A DNA stretch of 64,000 nt from Muribaculaceae bacterium (GCA_017621055.1 JAGATX010000004.1:62001-126000); one strand, 5' to 3'; positions 29,155 to 38,263 are shown, counted from the first letter of the stretch. Notes: generated from the letters alone by a model not told the origin. Numbers and translations are program-made.

Positions 29155-30060
29155 TCAGTTTTCGTTTTTTTGCGCGCGGGGGTGCGCTTGTTGGTAATTT
29201 TGTTTAAGTTCTCTGTATGTAAGGTGAGTGTACCGTTGGGTAGTGGATAGCGAAGCGTGGCCGAGCAGTTCCTGAACGGCGCGCAGGTCGCTGCCGTTGT
29301 TGAGCATGTCGGTGGCGAAGGAGTGGCGCAGGGTGTGGGGCGACAGGCGGGTGGCGTGTACGCCGTTCTCCTCGAGGGCGGCGCGGACGGTGCGGTAAAC
29401 CTCCTTGTAGTATATCGGGCGGCCGTTGGCCAGGACAAAGAAAGTGTCGCAGCGGCCGAAGGAGCTGTTGCGCGCCTCTCTGTAGCGGGCGATGAGTTCT
29501 GCGAGTTCTTCACCGAAAGGTATCATTCTTTCTTTATTACGCTTGCCGAGCACTTTTAGTTCACGTGCGGAGAGGTCAACGTCGGTGTCGCGCAGGCCGG
29601 TGAGTTCGGCGGCGCGCATGCCTGTGGAGTACAGCATGTCCACAATCAGGGTGTTGCGCAGACTCAGGAAATCGTCGGCATGGCCGAGCTCAAAGTCTAT
29701 CATGGACTTCGATTCGTCGGGACGGATGAACGACGGCAGAGGTTTTGCGCGCCGTGGCGCCGGCACGCCGGCCGCCGGGTTGGGGCGCACGTCGTGGCGT
29801 GCTTCCAGGTAGTTGAACAGCGAGCGCACGCTCTGCAGGCGCAGACGCAGGGTGGCCGTGCTTGCGCCGCCGGCGGCAAGGTGGGCTATCCATGCGCGTA
29901 TGTCGGCGGCGGTTACGGCGGCGGCATCTTCGGCGGCCGCCGGGTGCTCGGTGCGGCAGAAAGTGCGGAACGACTCTATGGCCTGCCGGTATGCAGAAAC
30001 GGTGTGAGGCGAACGTGTCGTCTCACACCGTATGTATTGGTAAAAGAGAGAATACAACAT
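29155..30060 (-). CDS. Tyrosine recombinase, XerC-like
   Basis: 301-residue site-specific recombinase. The N-terminal SAM-like DNA-binding domain (1-100) and the catalytic domain both look intact. Catalytic residues are seen as Arg in TGMRAAELTGL, His and Arg in HTLRHSFATDML, His in LGHASLSTTQ, and Tyr in QRYTHL. It is a chromosomal XerC/XerD type, probably for dimer resolution, rather than an element integrase: it sits between rpsU and hpf with no att-like repeats or cargo. Confidence 0.9.
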   Translation of the reverse strand: MLYSLFYQYIRCETTRSPHTVSAYRQAIESFRTFCRTEHPAAAEDAAAVTAADIRAWIAHLAAGGASTATLRLRLQSVRSLFNYLEARHDVRPNPAAGVPAPRRAKPLPSFIRPDESKSMIDFELGHADDFLSLRNTLIVDMLYSTGMRAAELTGLRDTDVDLSARELKVLGKRNKERMIPFGEELAELIARYREARNSSFGRCDTFFVLANGRPIYYKEVYRTVRAALEENGVHATRLSPHTLRHSFATDMLNNGSDLRAVQELLGHASLSTTQRYTHLTYRELKQNYQQAHPRAQKNEN

Positions 30061-30184
30061 AAAATCGTGCCACCGCCGTGATTTAGGCCTTAAGCCACCG
30101 GCGATGCCACGAATTTAAGCAGAATTTTTCATTCTGCCAAATATTTTTTTGGTATTGAAAGGCGGGAAGAGCCTCCCGGCACCA

Positions 30185-30376
30185 TTAATCCTCTACGCAG
30201 CGAAGCTTCTGCACGTATACCGCCTTCATCATTTTCTTGCGGTTGGTGACAGAGGGCTTCTGGAAAGCCTGACGGCTGCGGAGTTCTTTTACAATGCCGG
30301 TTTTTTCAAACTTACGTTTGAATTTTTTGAGAGCCCGTTCGATGAGCTCGCCTTCTTTAACTTGTACAATAATCAT
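30185..30376 (-). CDS. rpsU: 30S ribosomal protein S21
   Basis: 63-residue basic protein of the small ribosomal subunit. It opens MIIVQVKEGELIERALKKFK, and the rest is rich in Lys and Arg with RSRQAFQKPS. The length is normal for Bacteroidota. It has a perfect promoter just upstream. The 120 bases after it contain short hairpins but no clear minus-strand terminator before the recombinase gene. Confidence 0.96.
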   Translation of the reverse strand: MIIVQVKEGELIERALKKFKRKFEKTGIVKELRSRQAFQKPSVTNRKKMMKAVYVQKLRCVED

Positions 30377-30413
30377 ATTTTAGTCTTGATATTTTCGTTT
30401 GCGTTTAGCGCGG

Positions 30414-30444
30414 CAAAATTAATAATAAAATTACAAATGGCAAA
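30414..30444 (-). promoter_or_regulatory. Promoter of rpsU
   Basis: On the minus strand TTTG (30441-30444), 19 bases and TAATTTTG (30414-30421) are both perfect. The start codon is 38 bases away. Confidence 0.78.
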
Positions 30445-30533
30445 ATATTTTTGTCAAGATTTAGCCGTGGGCGCGGAAAAACCCATGAAAACGGCTTGGC
30501 AGCGGCACAGCGGGCACGGTATACGCCGAAAAA

Positions 30534-30565
30534 TTTGCGTGGAACAAAAAAAAGTTATACTTTTG
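30534..30565 (+). promoter_or_regulatory. Promoter of the zapB-like/zapA genes
   Basis: TTTG (30534-30537), 20 bases and TACTTTTG (30558-30565) are both perfect. The start codon at 30583 is only 18 bases downstream, so the leader is very short. It faces away from the rpsU promoter. Confidence 0.78.
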
Positions 30566-30582
30566 TAAAAATTTGGAAAGAA

Positions 30583-30882
30583 ATGGCAAAGGACCTGGCA
30601 GAACAGCTTGCACGCATAGGCCGCAAAGCGGAGCTGCTGACCACACGATACCGGCTGCTGGAGCAGGAGCTTGTGAGGCAGCGGGCGCGCGTGGCCGAGC
30701 TCGAAAGCGAACTGGACGCCGAGCGCCGACAGTCCGAGCGCATACGCCTCGACAACGAGCATCTGCGCATCAGCGCCGCAATAGCGCCCGACAGCGACAA
30801 GGTTGCCAAGGCCCGAGCATATATTTCAGATTTGGTGCGGGAAATCGATGCCTGCGTCGACGACTTGATGAGAGATATCTGA
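30583..30882 (+). CDS. Short coiled-coil protein, ZapB/FtsB-like
   Basis: 99-residue protein. About residues 5-70 form a continuous coiled coil (ELLTTRYRLLEQELVRQRAR) with charged heptads, followed by a short acidic tail. No signal or membrane segment is seen. It lies 11 bases before zapA, and coiled-coil partners of ZapA are usual at this position in Bacteroidota, so a role in the division ring is likely (inference from context, not from a specific motif). Start ATG 30583 follows the promoter; the longer upstream frame would span it. Confidence 0.8.
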   Translation: MAKDLAEQLARIGRKAELLTTRYRLLEQELVRQRARVAELESELDAERRQSERIRLDNEHLRISAAIAPDSDKVAKARAYISDLVREIDACVDDLMRDI

Positions 30883-30893
30883 CCCCACGCCTT

Positions 30894-31190
30894 ATGGAAA
30901 ACGACAAAGAACACAGAATAACAGTAAAAATAGCCGATATAGAGCCTTTCAAAATCGGTGTCAGCGAGAGCGAAGAGTCGTTCTACCGGCAGGTGATTGA
31001 AAGAATCAACGAGAACGTTCGGCGGCTGCAGTACAATGCCAGCCCGGACAGCACGCCGGTGGCTGTGGCAAAGGTAGCTCTTTACTACGCCACCATGCTC
31101 TATCATCGCAGCAACATTATGACTGCGCAGACCAAGCTCCTGGAGAACTTCGAAAAGGAACTCGACGAGCTTCTGCAAGGCACGGTGTGA
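30894..31190 (+). CDS. zapA: Cell division protein ZapA
   Basis: 98-residue ZapA-family protein that bundles and stabilises FtsZ filaments. The N-terminal beta strand region (RITVKIADIEPFKIGV) and the helix with EESFYRQVIERINENV are typical, ending in a C-terminal coiled coil (ALYYATMLYHRSNIM). Start ATG 30894 matches the family start. A structured RNA candidate and rny follow. Confidence 0.88.
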   Translation: MENDKEHRITVKIADIEPFKIGVSESEESFYRQVIERINENVRRLQYNASPDSTPVAVAKVALYYATMLYHRSNIMTAQTKLLENFEKELDELLQGTV

Positions 31191-31440
31191 GCTGCCGGAA
31201 GTCCTCCGTCCTGATGGATGAAGGAGCGGCAGCAGATTCACACGCGCGCACCATAAGGCCCGAGGGCCGTCCTCGCCATGAGGCGCCCGGCGCCGGCGGA
31301 CGCATTTCGTTCGCCACGAGAAAACAGCAACCGCACCCTTACGGTCCGGCACCGACGTGCCGGCCCCGGCAGACGTAGAGTCTCGCCGTGGCCGTTACTG
31401 TCGGCAGCAACGGAGCCGCAACGGTGCTTTTTTATTTTAA
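31191..31440 (+). ncRNA. Candidate structured RNA between zapA and rny
   Basis: This 274-base gap is GC-rich, has no plausible reading frame and is full of complementary stretches. GCTGCCG (31191-31197) can pair locally with CGGCAGC at 31227-31233, with CTCC/GGAG nested inside, or at long range with a second CGGCAGC at 31402-31408. Other hairpins are CCGGCAC-CGAC-GTGCCGG and CGTCC/GGACG enclosing CGCC-ATGA-GGCG. A T-rich run (31428-31438) ends it. In E. coli the 6S RNA gene lies directly after zapA, so a 6S-like RNA is one option, but I cannot show the 6S bubble. It could also be a long structured leader of rny. Confidence 0.4.
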
Positions 31441-31464
31441 ACTATCTAATACACCGAACATCGG

Positions 31465-33009
31465 ATGATTACATTGATTATTGCACTTGCCGCAGCCATA
31501 GTTTCCGCCGTCGTTGCGGCCGTGGTGACACTCATGGTGCAGCGACGTTCGGCCACCTCGCGTTCGGCGCTCATCATCGCCGAAGCTGAGAAAGAAGCCG
31601 AAAACCTCAAACAGAACAAGATACTCGAAGGCCGCGAGGAGGCACTGCGCATCACCGCCGACAGCGAAAAGCAGGCGGCGCAGCGCCAGAGCAAGCTCCA
31701 GAGCAGCGAAGCAAAGCTCAAGCAGCGCGAAATCCAGCTCAACCAGCAGCAGGGCGAGAACCAGCGTGCCCGCAACGAGATAGAGAGCGCACGCGCCGCT
31801 ATCGAGAACCAGCAGGCCGCCGTGGCCATGCGCCAGAGCCAGGTCGACGAGATGCATGCCAAGGCACAGTCGCTGCTGGAGCACATTTCGGGACTGTCGT
31901 CGGCCGAGGCCAAGGAGAAACTGATAGAGAGCCTCAAGGACGAGGCCAAGACCGCCGCCGCTTCGTATATCAACGATATAATGGACGATGCCAAGATGAC
32001 GGCCAACAAGGAGGCCAAGAGGATAGTGGTGCAGTCCATTCAGCGGGTAGCCACCGAAACGGCCATCGAGAACTCCGTGACAGTGTTCCATATCGATTCC
32101 GATGAAATCAAGGGTCGCATAATCGGCCGCGAAGGCCGCAACATACGCGCCCTCGAGGCCGCCACCGGCATAGAAATCATAGTCGACGACACCCCGGAGG
32201 CCATCGTGCTGTCGGGCTTCGACCCCGTTCGCCGCGAGATAGCTCGTCTGGCGCTGCATCAGCTCGTTGCCGACGGCCGCATACACCCTGCCCGCATCGA
32301 GGAGGTTGTGGCAAAAGTGCGCAAGCAGATAGAGCAGGAGATCATCGAGACCGGACAGCGCACCTGCATAGACCTGGGCATCCACGGTCTCCATCCCGAG
32401 CTTATCCGCATGGTCGGCAAGATGAAGTACCGCTCCAGCTACGGCCAGAACCTCCTTCAGCACTCCCGCGAAACCGCGAACCTGTGCGCCGTAATGGCTT
32501 CGGAATTAGGTCTCAATCCCAAGAAGGCGCGTCGTGCCGGTCTTCTCCATGATATCGGCAAGGTACCCGACGAAGAGCCCGAACTGCCCCACGCACTCTT
32601 AGGCATGAAACTCGCCGAGAAGTACAAGGAAAAACCCGAGATATGCAACGCCATCGGTGCCCACCACGACGAAGTGGAGCAGACCTCTCTGCTGGCACCC
32701 ATCGTTCAGGTATGCGATGCCATTTCGGGCGCACGTCCGGGCGCGCGCCGCGAAATCGTCGAGGCCTATATCAAGCGCCTCAACGACCTGGAGCAGCTGG
32801 CGCTCTCCTATCCGGGCGTTGTCAAGACCTATGCCATCCAGGCCGGCCGCGAGCTGCGCGTCATTGTCGGCGCCGACAAGATCGACGATGCCGAGACCGA
32901 GAAGCTCTCCGAAGAGATTGCCCGCCGCATACAGGACGAGATGACCTATCCCGGACAGGTGAAGATAACCGTTATCCGCGAAACCCGTTCGGTGGCCTTT
33001 GCAAAGTAA
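31465..33009 (+). CDS. rny: Ribonuclease Y
   Basis: 514-residue membrane-anchored endoribonuclease that starts mRNA decay. An N-terminal membrane helix (about 1-25) is followed by a long Gln/Glu-rich coiled coil (about 30-200). A KH domain contains [15 protein letters not shown], and the HD domain has HDIGK near residue 360 and the later AHHDE. The length is normal. It is followed after one base by the RicT-like gene, whose homologue in Bacillus works with RNase Y. Confidence 0.96.
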   Translation: MITLIIALAAAIVSAVVAAVVTLMVQRRSATSRSALIIAEAEKEAENLKQNKILEGREEALRITADSEKQAAQRQSKLQSSEAKLKQREIQLNQQQGENQRARNEIESARAAIENQQAAVAMRQSQVDEMHAKAQSLLEHISGLSSAEAKEKLIESLKDEAKTAAASYINDIMDDAKMTANKEAKRIVVQSIQRVATETAIENSVTVFHIDSDEIKGRIIGREGRNIRALEAATGIEIIVDDTPEAIVLSGFDPVRREIARLALHQLVADGRIHPARIEEVVAKVRKQIEQEIIETGQRTCIDLGIHGLHPELIRMVGKMKYRSSYGQNLLQHSRETANLCAVMASELGLNPKKARRAGLLHDIGKVPDEEPELPHALLGMKLAEKYKEKPEICNAIGAHHDEVEQTSLLAPIVQVCDAISGARPGARREIVEAYIKRLNDLEQLALSYPGVVKTYAIQAGRELRVIVGADKIDDAETEKLSEEIARRIQDEMTYPGQVKITVIRETRSVAFAK

Positions 33010-33010
33010 C

Positions 33011-34423
33011 ATGGCTGAGAAAGACAACGACACCAACGGCTGCGGCACCTGCGACGGTTGCACCGAGGGCGGCTGCGGCACCTGCGGCGGTTGTTCGGCC
33101 AACACCGACTGCCGACGCGCGAAACTCCACAGTTTCAACTGGCTGGGCGACATTCCCGGCGGTTTCGCCGACAGCGAGTTTGTGGAAGTCCAGTTCAAGA
33201 ACACGCGCAAGGGCTACTACCGCAACAGCACCCGACTGCCCCTCGAAATCGGCGATGTGGTGGCGGTAGAGGCCAGCCCCGGTCACGATATCGGCACCGT
33301 TACGCTCACAGGTGCCCTCGTGGAGCTCAGAATGAAGAAGATGAGCGCCCGCAACCGCGACAACGCCGAGATAAAGCGGGTGTTTCGCAAGGCCAAACCC
33401 GCCGACCTCGAGAAATTCGAGGAAGCCAAGTCCCGCGAGGACGACACCATGATACGTGCCCGCAAAATCGCCGACAGCCTCGGTCTGAATATGAAAATCG
33501 GCGATGTGGAGTATCAGGGCGACGGAAACAAGGCCATATTTTACTATATCGCCGACGAGCGCGTGGACTTCCGCCAGCTCATAAAGGTTCTTGCCGAGAC
33601 ATTCAAGGTAAGAATAGAGATGAAGCAGATCGGCGCCCGTCAGGAGGCCGGACGCATAGGCGGCATCGGACCGTGTGGCCGTCCGCTGTGCTGTTCGCAG
33701 TGGATGACAAACTTTGTGTCGGTAGCCACCAGCGCCGCGCGCTATCAGGACATATCGCTCAATCCTCAGAAGCTCGCCGGCCAGTGCGCAAAACTGAAGT
33801 GCTGCCTCAATTTCGAGGTCGACGCCTATGTCGAGGCGGCACGCCGCATGCCTCCGAAAGAGGCACGCCTCGAAACGGCCGACAATACCTATTATCACTT
33901 CAAGAGCGATGTTTTCAACCGGCAGATAACATACAGCACCGACCGCAATATCGCCGCCAACCTCGTGACCATCGACGCCGACCGGGCCTTCGAGGTCATA
34001 GCCATGAACAAGGGCGGCGAAAAACCGCTCACGCTGGCCCCCGAGGCCGACGAGAAGCCCAAGCCTAAGGCCGAATTCGGCGACATCCTCGGTCAGGATG
34101 ACCTTACCCGCTTCGACAAGAGCAAAAAGAAAAAAAAGCGCAAGAACAACAAGGAACGGCAGCCCGAGGGCACCGACACAAAGGCCAGACCTGCAGAGGA
34201 CAAATCAAAAAACTCAGAGAGCAAGGCCAAATCTGCCGAGAGCAAGCCAAAGAACACCGAGAGCAAGCCAAAGAACACCGAGCCCAAGTCCAGGAATGGC
34301 GAGGGTAAGGCGACGGGAGGCGACAGCCAGCAACGTCAGCGCCGTCACAAACAGCGACCCGAGCATCGCCGCGGTACCCAGCAGGAGGGCGGCAATGGCA
34401 CCGGCGGCCAAAGCGGGCAGTAA
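33011..34423 (+). CDS. PSP1/RicT-like protein with Cys-rich N-terminus
   Basis: 470-residue protein of the PSP1 C-terminal domain family (B. subtilis RicT/YaaT). Seven cysteines occupy residues 11-34 (CGTCDGC, CGTCGGC and Cys34). The core has the usual RIGGIGPCGRPLCCSQWM and CAKLKCCLNFE. The C-terminal 120 residues are a Lys/Glu/Ser-rich low-complexity tail with ESKPKNT heptads. In Bacillus RicT, with RicA and RicF, carries Fe-S clusters and directs RNase Y. The extra cysteines and the tight linkage to rny suggest the same link here (inference). Start 33011 follows rny by one base. Confidence 0.88.
   Translation: MAEKDNDTNGCGTCDGCTEGGCGTCGGCSANTDCRRAKLHSFNWLGDIPGGFADSEFVEVQFKNTRKGYYRNSTRLPLEIGDVVAVEASPGHDIGTVTLTGALVELRMKKMSARNRDNAEIKRVFRKAKPADLEKFEEAKSREDDTMIRARKIADSLGLNMKIGDVEYQGDGNKAIFYYIADERVDFRQLIKVLAETFKVRIEMKQIGARQEAGRIGGIGPCGRPLCCSQWMTNFVSVATSAARYQDISLNPQKLAGQCAKLKCCLNFEVDAYVEAARRMPPKEARLETADNTYYHFKSDVFNRQITYSTDRNIAANLVTIDADRAFEVIAMNKGGEKPLTLAPEADEKPKPKAEFGDILGQDDLTRFDKSKKKKKRKNNKERQPEGTDTKARPAEDKSKNSESKAKSAESKPKNTESKPKNTEPKSRNGEGKATGGDSQQRQRRHKQRPEHRRGTQQEGGNGTGGQSGQ
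34238..34279 (+). repeat. 21-base tandem repeat in the RicT-like tail
   Basis: Two perfect 21-base copies (34238-34258 and 34259-34279) each encode ESKPKNT, flanked by diverged copies with the same seven-residue spacing. They form the basic, disordered tail of the RicT-like protein. Confidence 0.85.
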
Positions 34424-34457
34424 CCAAAACGGCCGGTAAATTGTTATTTTAAAAGAT

Positions 34458-34946
34458 ATGTCGAGAATGCGTTACCTCCTGTTCTTGATGGCGGCCATAG
34501 CTGTGGCCGCCTGTAACAGCACAGGCCTGCACGGCAACGGCGATGACAACTATTTCAGCGCCTATGGCAATATCGAGGGCGACGGCTGGCAGTACAGCCG
34601 TCCCGTGCCGGTGGTTGTGGACACTCTCCGCGACAGCATGGCAGTGGGTACCCTGGTGCTGAGCGTACGTCACGGCGCGGACTACCGATACAGCAACATA
34701 TGGCTGGAACTGAGCCGGTCGCACCGCGACAGCGTTGTGCGCCGCGATACTTTCGACATCATCCTCGCCGACGATTACGGCAACTGGCGCGGGCACGGCA
34801 TGGGAACGTCGCTGCAGTTCACAGACACCTTGTGCCGAAACTTCACCATTCACCGCTCCGACACCCTGATGCTGCGCCACATCATGCGCCTCGACACCCT
34901 CGATGGTATTGAGCGCGTAGGCATTATGTTCATTCCGGACATCTGA
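34458..34946 (+). CDS. gldH: GldH-family lipoprotein
   Basis: 162-residue lipoprotein. The signal sequence (MSRMRYLLFLMAAIAVAAC) has its lipobox Cys at residue 19. The body matches GldH of gliding Bacteroidota, with a region WQYSRPVPVVVDTLRDS and a late LRHIMRLDTLDGIERVGI. GldH is needed for gliding in Flavobacterium, but the family persists in non-gliding gut species, where the role is unknown. It follows the RicT-like gene, a conserved pairing. Confidence 0.85.
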   Translation: MSRMRYLLFLMAAIAVAACNSTGLHGNGDDNYFSAYGNIEGDGWQYSRPVPVVVDTLRDSMAVGTLVLSVRHGADYRYSNIWLELSRSHRDSVVRRDTFDIILADDYGNWRGHGMGTSLQFTDTLCRNFTIHRSDTLMLRHIMRLDTLDGIERVGIMFIPDI

Positions 34947-34953
34947 CAACCTT

Positions 34954-35589
34954 ATGACCGAATTCGACAGTTATATTTTCGATATGGACGGCACCCTGTG
35001 GGATGCCGTCGACAGCTACTGCCAAATCTGGAACCGCACCATTGCCGAGACAGGTGCGTATGTGCCCCCGGTGACGCGCCCGCGTCTGGAAAAGCTCATG
35101 GGTACGCCTCTGGCAGGAATATACGATGCTCTTGTCGGGGGCGCCGCCGACCGCAATGCCTTCACCCAGGTGCTCCGGCGCAACGAGGAGGCAATGATGC
35201 CGCATCTTGGCGGGCGACTCTATCCGGGAGTGAAAAGCACGCTCGAGGAGTTGCATCGCCGTGGCGCCCGGCTGTTCATGGTCAGCAACTGCAGCCCGAA
35301 AGGATTGCCTAATTTTCTGACATTCACCGGTCTTGCTCCGCTGATTGAGGATTGGCGCAGTTTCGGCGTCAACGGCCTGGAAAAAGATGCGAACATAAGT
35401 CAGCTGGTAGAGCGTTATAATCTGACAGGGTCCGCATACGTCGGCGACACCGCCGGCGACTGCACCGATACCCATGCCGCCGGCTTGCCCTTTATCTGGG
35501 CGTCGTACGGGTTTGGCCGGGACGTTGCCGATGCCGACTATGTCATAACGAATATTACTCAACTCCTCAATTTGCCAGATAAACAATGA
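34954..35589 (+). CDS. HAD-superfamily phosphatase
   Basis: 211-residue haloacid dehalogenase-type hydrolase. Motif I is DMDGTLWD (nucleophile Asp near residue 10), motif II is Ser in MVSNCSP, and motif IV is GDTAGDC. The helical cap after motif I is typical of subfamily I, phosphoglycolate phosphatase or beta-phosphoglucomutase type. The substrate cannot be read from the sequence. It overlaps the M24 gene by four bases. Confidence 0.9.
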   Translation: MTEFDSYIFDMDGTLWDAVDSYCQIWNRTIAETGAYVPPVTRPRLEKLMGTPLAGIYDALVGGAADRNAFTQVLRRNEEAMMPHLGGRLYPGVKSTLEELHRRGARLFMVSNCSPKGLPNFLTFTGLAPLIEDWRSFGVNGLEKDANISQLVERYNLTGSAYVGDTAGDCTDTHAAGLPFIWASYGFGRDVADADYVITNITQLLNLPDKQ

Positions 35590-36794
35590 ACGAGCCTGTA
35601 GACTATCTGCAAATCAATCTGTTGGGCGCTGCCGAACAGCAACGGCGCCTCGAAAAGGTACGCGCCGGCATGCGGCGCGACTCCATAGAGCATGCTCTGG
35701 TGAGCTCTAATGCCAATCTCTACTACCTCACCGGGCGCGTGTTCCGCGGCTATATATATATTAATGTGGCGACCGGCAGCACGCCTCTCTATTTTCTGCG
35801 CGCGCCCCTTCACCTTCGCGGCGAGGGCGTGAACACCATCGGGCGTCCGGCCGACATCGTTCCTCTGCTTGCCGAAACGACATGCGGTGCAGCCGGCAAC
35901 GTGGCTCTCGAACTTGAAGGGCTGTCGTACGCCAATGCAATGCGCCTGGCGCGGGTGTTCGGTCTGGAGGCGCCGGCTGCCGACATCTCGCCGGCGCTCC
36001 GTGCCGCCCGCGCCGTGAAAACCGATGCGGAGATAGATATGATACGCCGTTCGGGCCTCAAGCAGGTGCTTGTCTACCAGCGCATTCCCCATTGCTATCA
36101 GGAGGGCATGTCCGACATCGAGCTTCAGATAGAGATAGAGCGGGCCTCGCGTCTGGAAGGCTGTCTGGGCATTTTCCGTTGTGCCGGCGGTGAAATGGAA
36201 ATATACATGGGCAATGTTCTAACGGGTGCCAACGCCGACACTCCGTCGCCTTACGATTTCGCCATGGGCGGCGAGGGCATGAGCCCGTCGTTGCCCGTGG
36301 GCGCTAATGGAACCATCATCAAACCGGGCGCTCCGGTAATGGTGGACATGAACGGCAACTACACCGGATATATGACCGACATGACGCGCTGCTACTGCGT
36401 GGGCACTCCCGGCGAGGAGGCGCGCCGCGCCAATGCGCTGTCGGCCGACATATGCCGCGCCCTGGCGGCAATGATGATACCGGGCACCGAGGCCAAGACG
36501 CTGTATGCCAAGGCCGAGGAGATGGTGCGCCTTGCCGGCATGAATGCCTGGTTCATGGGGCACCGCTCGCACGCCGGCTTTGTGGGCCATGGCGTTGGTA
36601 TTGAAATCAACGAGCTGCCGGTGATATCGCCGCGCTCGCGCGATATCCTCGCCAAAGGCAACGTCATCGCCATTGAACCCAAGTTCGTGATACCCGGCAC
36701 GGGGGCCGTGGGGATCGAGAACACCTACGTTGTCGGCGACAACGGCGGCGTGCTCCTCACCGACGCGCCCGAACAGATAGCGCAACTCGACTGA
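35586..36794 (+). CDS. M24 metallopeptidase, Xaa-Pro aminopeptidase-like
   Basis: 402-residue pita-bread peptidase. An N-terminal creatinase-like domain (1-145) precedes the catalytic domain. Metal ligands are recognisable as Asp in VMVDMNGNY, Asp in MTDMTRCY, His in FVGHGVGIEINE, Glu in AIEPKFV and Glu in GIENTYV. It probably removes residues next to proline from peptides in the cytoplasm. The gene overlaps its upstream neighbour by four bases and its last base is the first of cca. Confidence 0.92.
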   Translation: MNEPVDYLQINLLGAAEQQRRLEKVRAGMRRDSIEHALVSSNANLYYLTGRVFRGYIYINVATGSTPLYFLRAPLHLRGEGVNTIGRPADIVPLLAETTCGAAGNVALELEGLSYANAMRLARVFGLEAPAADISPALRAARAVKTDAEIDMIRRSGLKQVLVYQRIPHCYQEGMSDIELQIEIERASRLEGCLGIFRCAGGEMEIYMGNVLTGANADTPSPYDFAMGGEGMSPSLPVGANGTIIKPGAPVMVDMNGNYTGYMTDMTRCYCVGTPGEEARRANALSADICRALAAMMIPGTEAKTLYAKAEEMVRLAGMNAWFMGHRSHAGFVGHGVGIEINELPVISPRSRDILAKGNVIAIEPKFVIPGTGAVGIENTYVVGDNGGVLLTDAPEQIAQLD

Positions 36795-38233
36795 TGAACC
36801 TCAAAGAACGACTCACTGCCCGGGCATTCAGCACCGTAGGCTCCGTTGCCGACACTCTCGGCCGCGAGTGCTACGTGGTGGGCGGCTATGTGCGCGACCT
36901 CATCATCGGCCGTACGTCCAAAGACATCGATTTTGTCACCGTGGGCAGCGGCATAGAGCTTGCCGAGGCCGTGGCGGCGAAGATGGGTAAGGGCACGCGC
37001 GTGGCTGTATATCGCAACTATGGCACGGCGCAGGTGCACCGCGGAAACCTCGAGCTGGAATTCGTGGGCGCCCGCCGCGAGAGTTATAATCGCGACAGCC
37101 GCAACCCCATTGTGGAGGACGGCACACTCGCCGACGATCTGGCACGCCGCGACTTTACCATCAATGCTCTGGCCATCAGCGTCAATGCCTATACCTTCGG
37201 CGAAGTAATCGACCACTACGACGGCCTTGGCGACATCGAGCGGAAGATGATACGCACGCCGCTCGACCCCGATATAACGTTCAGCGACGACCCCCTGCGC
37301 ATGATGCGTGCCATCCGCTTCGCCACACAGCTGCAGTTCACCATCTGCCCCGAAACTCTCCAGGCTATCAAGCGCAACGCCTCGCGAATTGAGATTATCA
37401 CCGCCGAGAGGATAAAGGACGAGCTGTTCAAAATCATGGCGTCGGCAAAGCCGTCGACGGGTTGGCGCCTGCTTCTCGAAACCGGACTGCTGCAGCTGAT
37501 ACTTCCAGAGCTGGCGCGCATGAAAGGTGTGGAGATTGTCGACGGCCGTGCGCACAAGGATAATTTCAAGCACACAATGACGGTGCTCGATGGCGTGGCC
37601 GCCGCGTCGGACAACATATATCTACGTTGGGCGGCACTCCTCCACGACATCGGCAAGCCCGTTACCAAGCGCTACGACAAAGAACGCGGCTGGACATTCC
37701 ATCAGCATAACTTTGTGGGAGCCAAGATGGTGAAGAGCATATTCCGGCGTATGCGCTTTCCGTTGGGTGCCGAGATGCGCTATGTGTGCAAGCTTGTGGA
37801 GCTGCATATGCGTCCCATAGCCCTGGTGGAGGATGAAGTGACCGACAGCGCCGTTCGCCGCCTGATGAACTATGCCGAGGAAGACCTTGAAGACCTGATG
37901 ACACTGGCACGCGCCGACATAACATCGCGCGACGAGGCACGCAAGGAGCGCTACCTCGCCAATTTCGACCTCGTGGAGGAAAAATTCCGCACCACCCTGG
38001 CAAAGGACATAGAGCGCAACCGCAAGAACCCTGTGGACGGAACCGAAATAATGGCGCTGTTCGGACTGCCGCAGTGCCCTCAGGTGGGCTTTTTCACCAA
38101 AAACCTCAAAAACGCCATCCGCGAGTGCGAGATCGAGGATACCCGCGAGGCCGCCTTAGCCTATCTTCTCAAAATCGGCAAAGAGGCCGGCTTCGAACCC
38201 CTCTACGACCCGTTTGCGGTGTCCGCCGACTGA
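36794..38233 (+). CDS. cca: CCA tRNA nucleotidyltransferase / poly(A) polymerase family
   Basis: 479-residue class II nucleotidyltransferase. The head domain has GGYVRDLIIGRTSKDIDFV with the two catalytic acidic residues, then RRDFTINALA. An HD domain follows (LRWAALLHDIGKPVTKR), as in HDIG-type family members. It adds or repairs the CCA end of tRNAs; poly(A) polymerase activity cannot be excluded by sequence. It starts on the last base of the M24 stop. Confidence 0.9.
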   Translation: MNLKERLTARAFSTVGSVADTLGRECYVVGGYVRDLIIGRTSKDIDFVTVGSGIELAEAVAAKMGKGTRVAVYRNYGTAQVHRGNLELEFVGARRESYNRDSRNPIVEDGTLADDLARRDFTINALAISVNAYTFGEVIDHYDGLGDIERKMIRTPLDPDITFSDDPLRMMRAIRFATQLQFTICPETLQAIKRNASRIEIITAERIKDELFKIMASAKPSTGWRLLLETGLLQLILPELARMKGVEIVDGRAHKDNFKHTMTVLDGVAAASDNIYLRWAALLHDIGKPVTKRYDKERGWTFHQHNFVGAKMVKSIFRRMRFPLGAEMRYVCKLVELHMRPIALVEDEVTDSAVRRLMNYAEEDLEDLMTLARADITSRDEARKERYLANFDLVEEKFRTTLAKDIERNRKNPVDGTEIMALFGLPQCPQVGFFTKNLKNAIRECEIEDTREAALAYLLKIGKEAGFEPLYDPFAVSAD

Positions 38234-38235
38234 AC

Positions 38236-38263
38236 CGGCGAGAAAAAGGTGCTTTTTTCGCCG
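38236..38263 (+). terminator. Hairpin after cca
   Basis: CGGCG (38236-38240) pairs with CGCCG (38259-38263), extended by an A-rich arm against a T-run. The T-run is inside the stem rather than after it, so terminator strength is uncertain. Confidence 0.45.

Noticed and set aside
29155..30060. Mobile element integrase
   Set aside because: The tyrosine recombinase lies in the housekeeping order rpsU-recombinase-hpf with no att repeats, tRNA target or cargo genes.
30119..30150. Plus-strand terminator GCAGAAT/ATTCTGC followed by a T-run
   Set aside because: The hairpin is real, but no plus-strand gene ends nearby and both flanking genes are on the minus strand, so I did not assign it.
31191..31440. 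RNase P RNA or tmRNA
   Set aside because: A GGAAGTCC string near the 5' end recalled RNase P, but the conserved GAGGAAAGTC and ACAGAA regions and sufficient length are missing; no tmRNA tag frame is seen.
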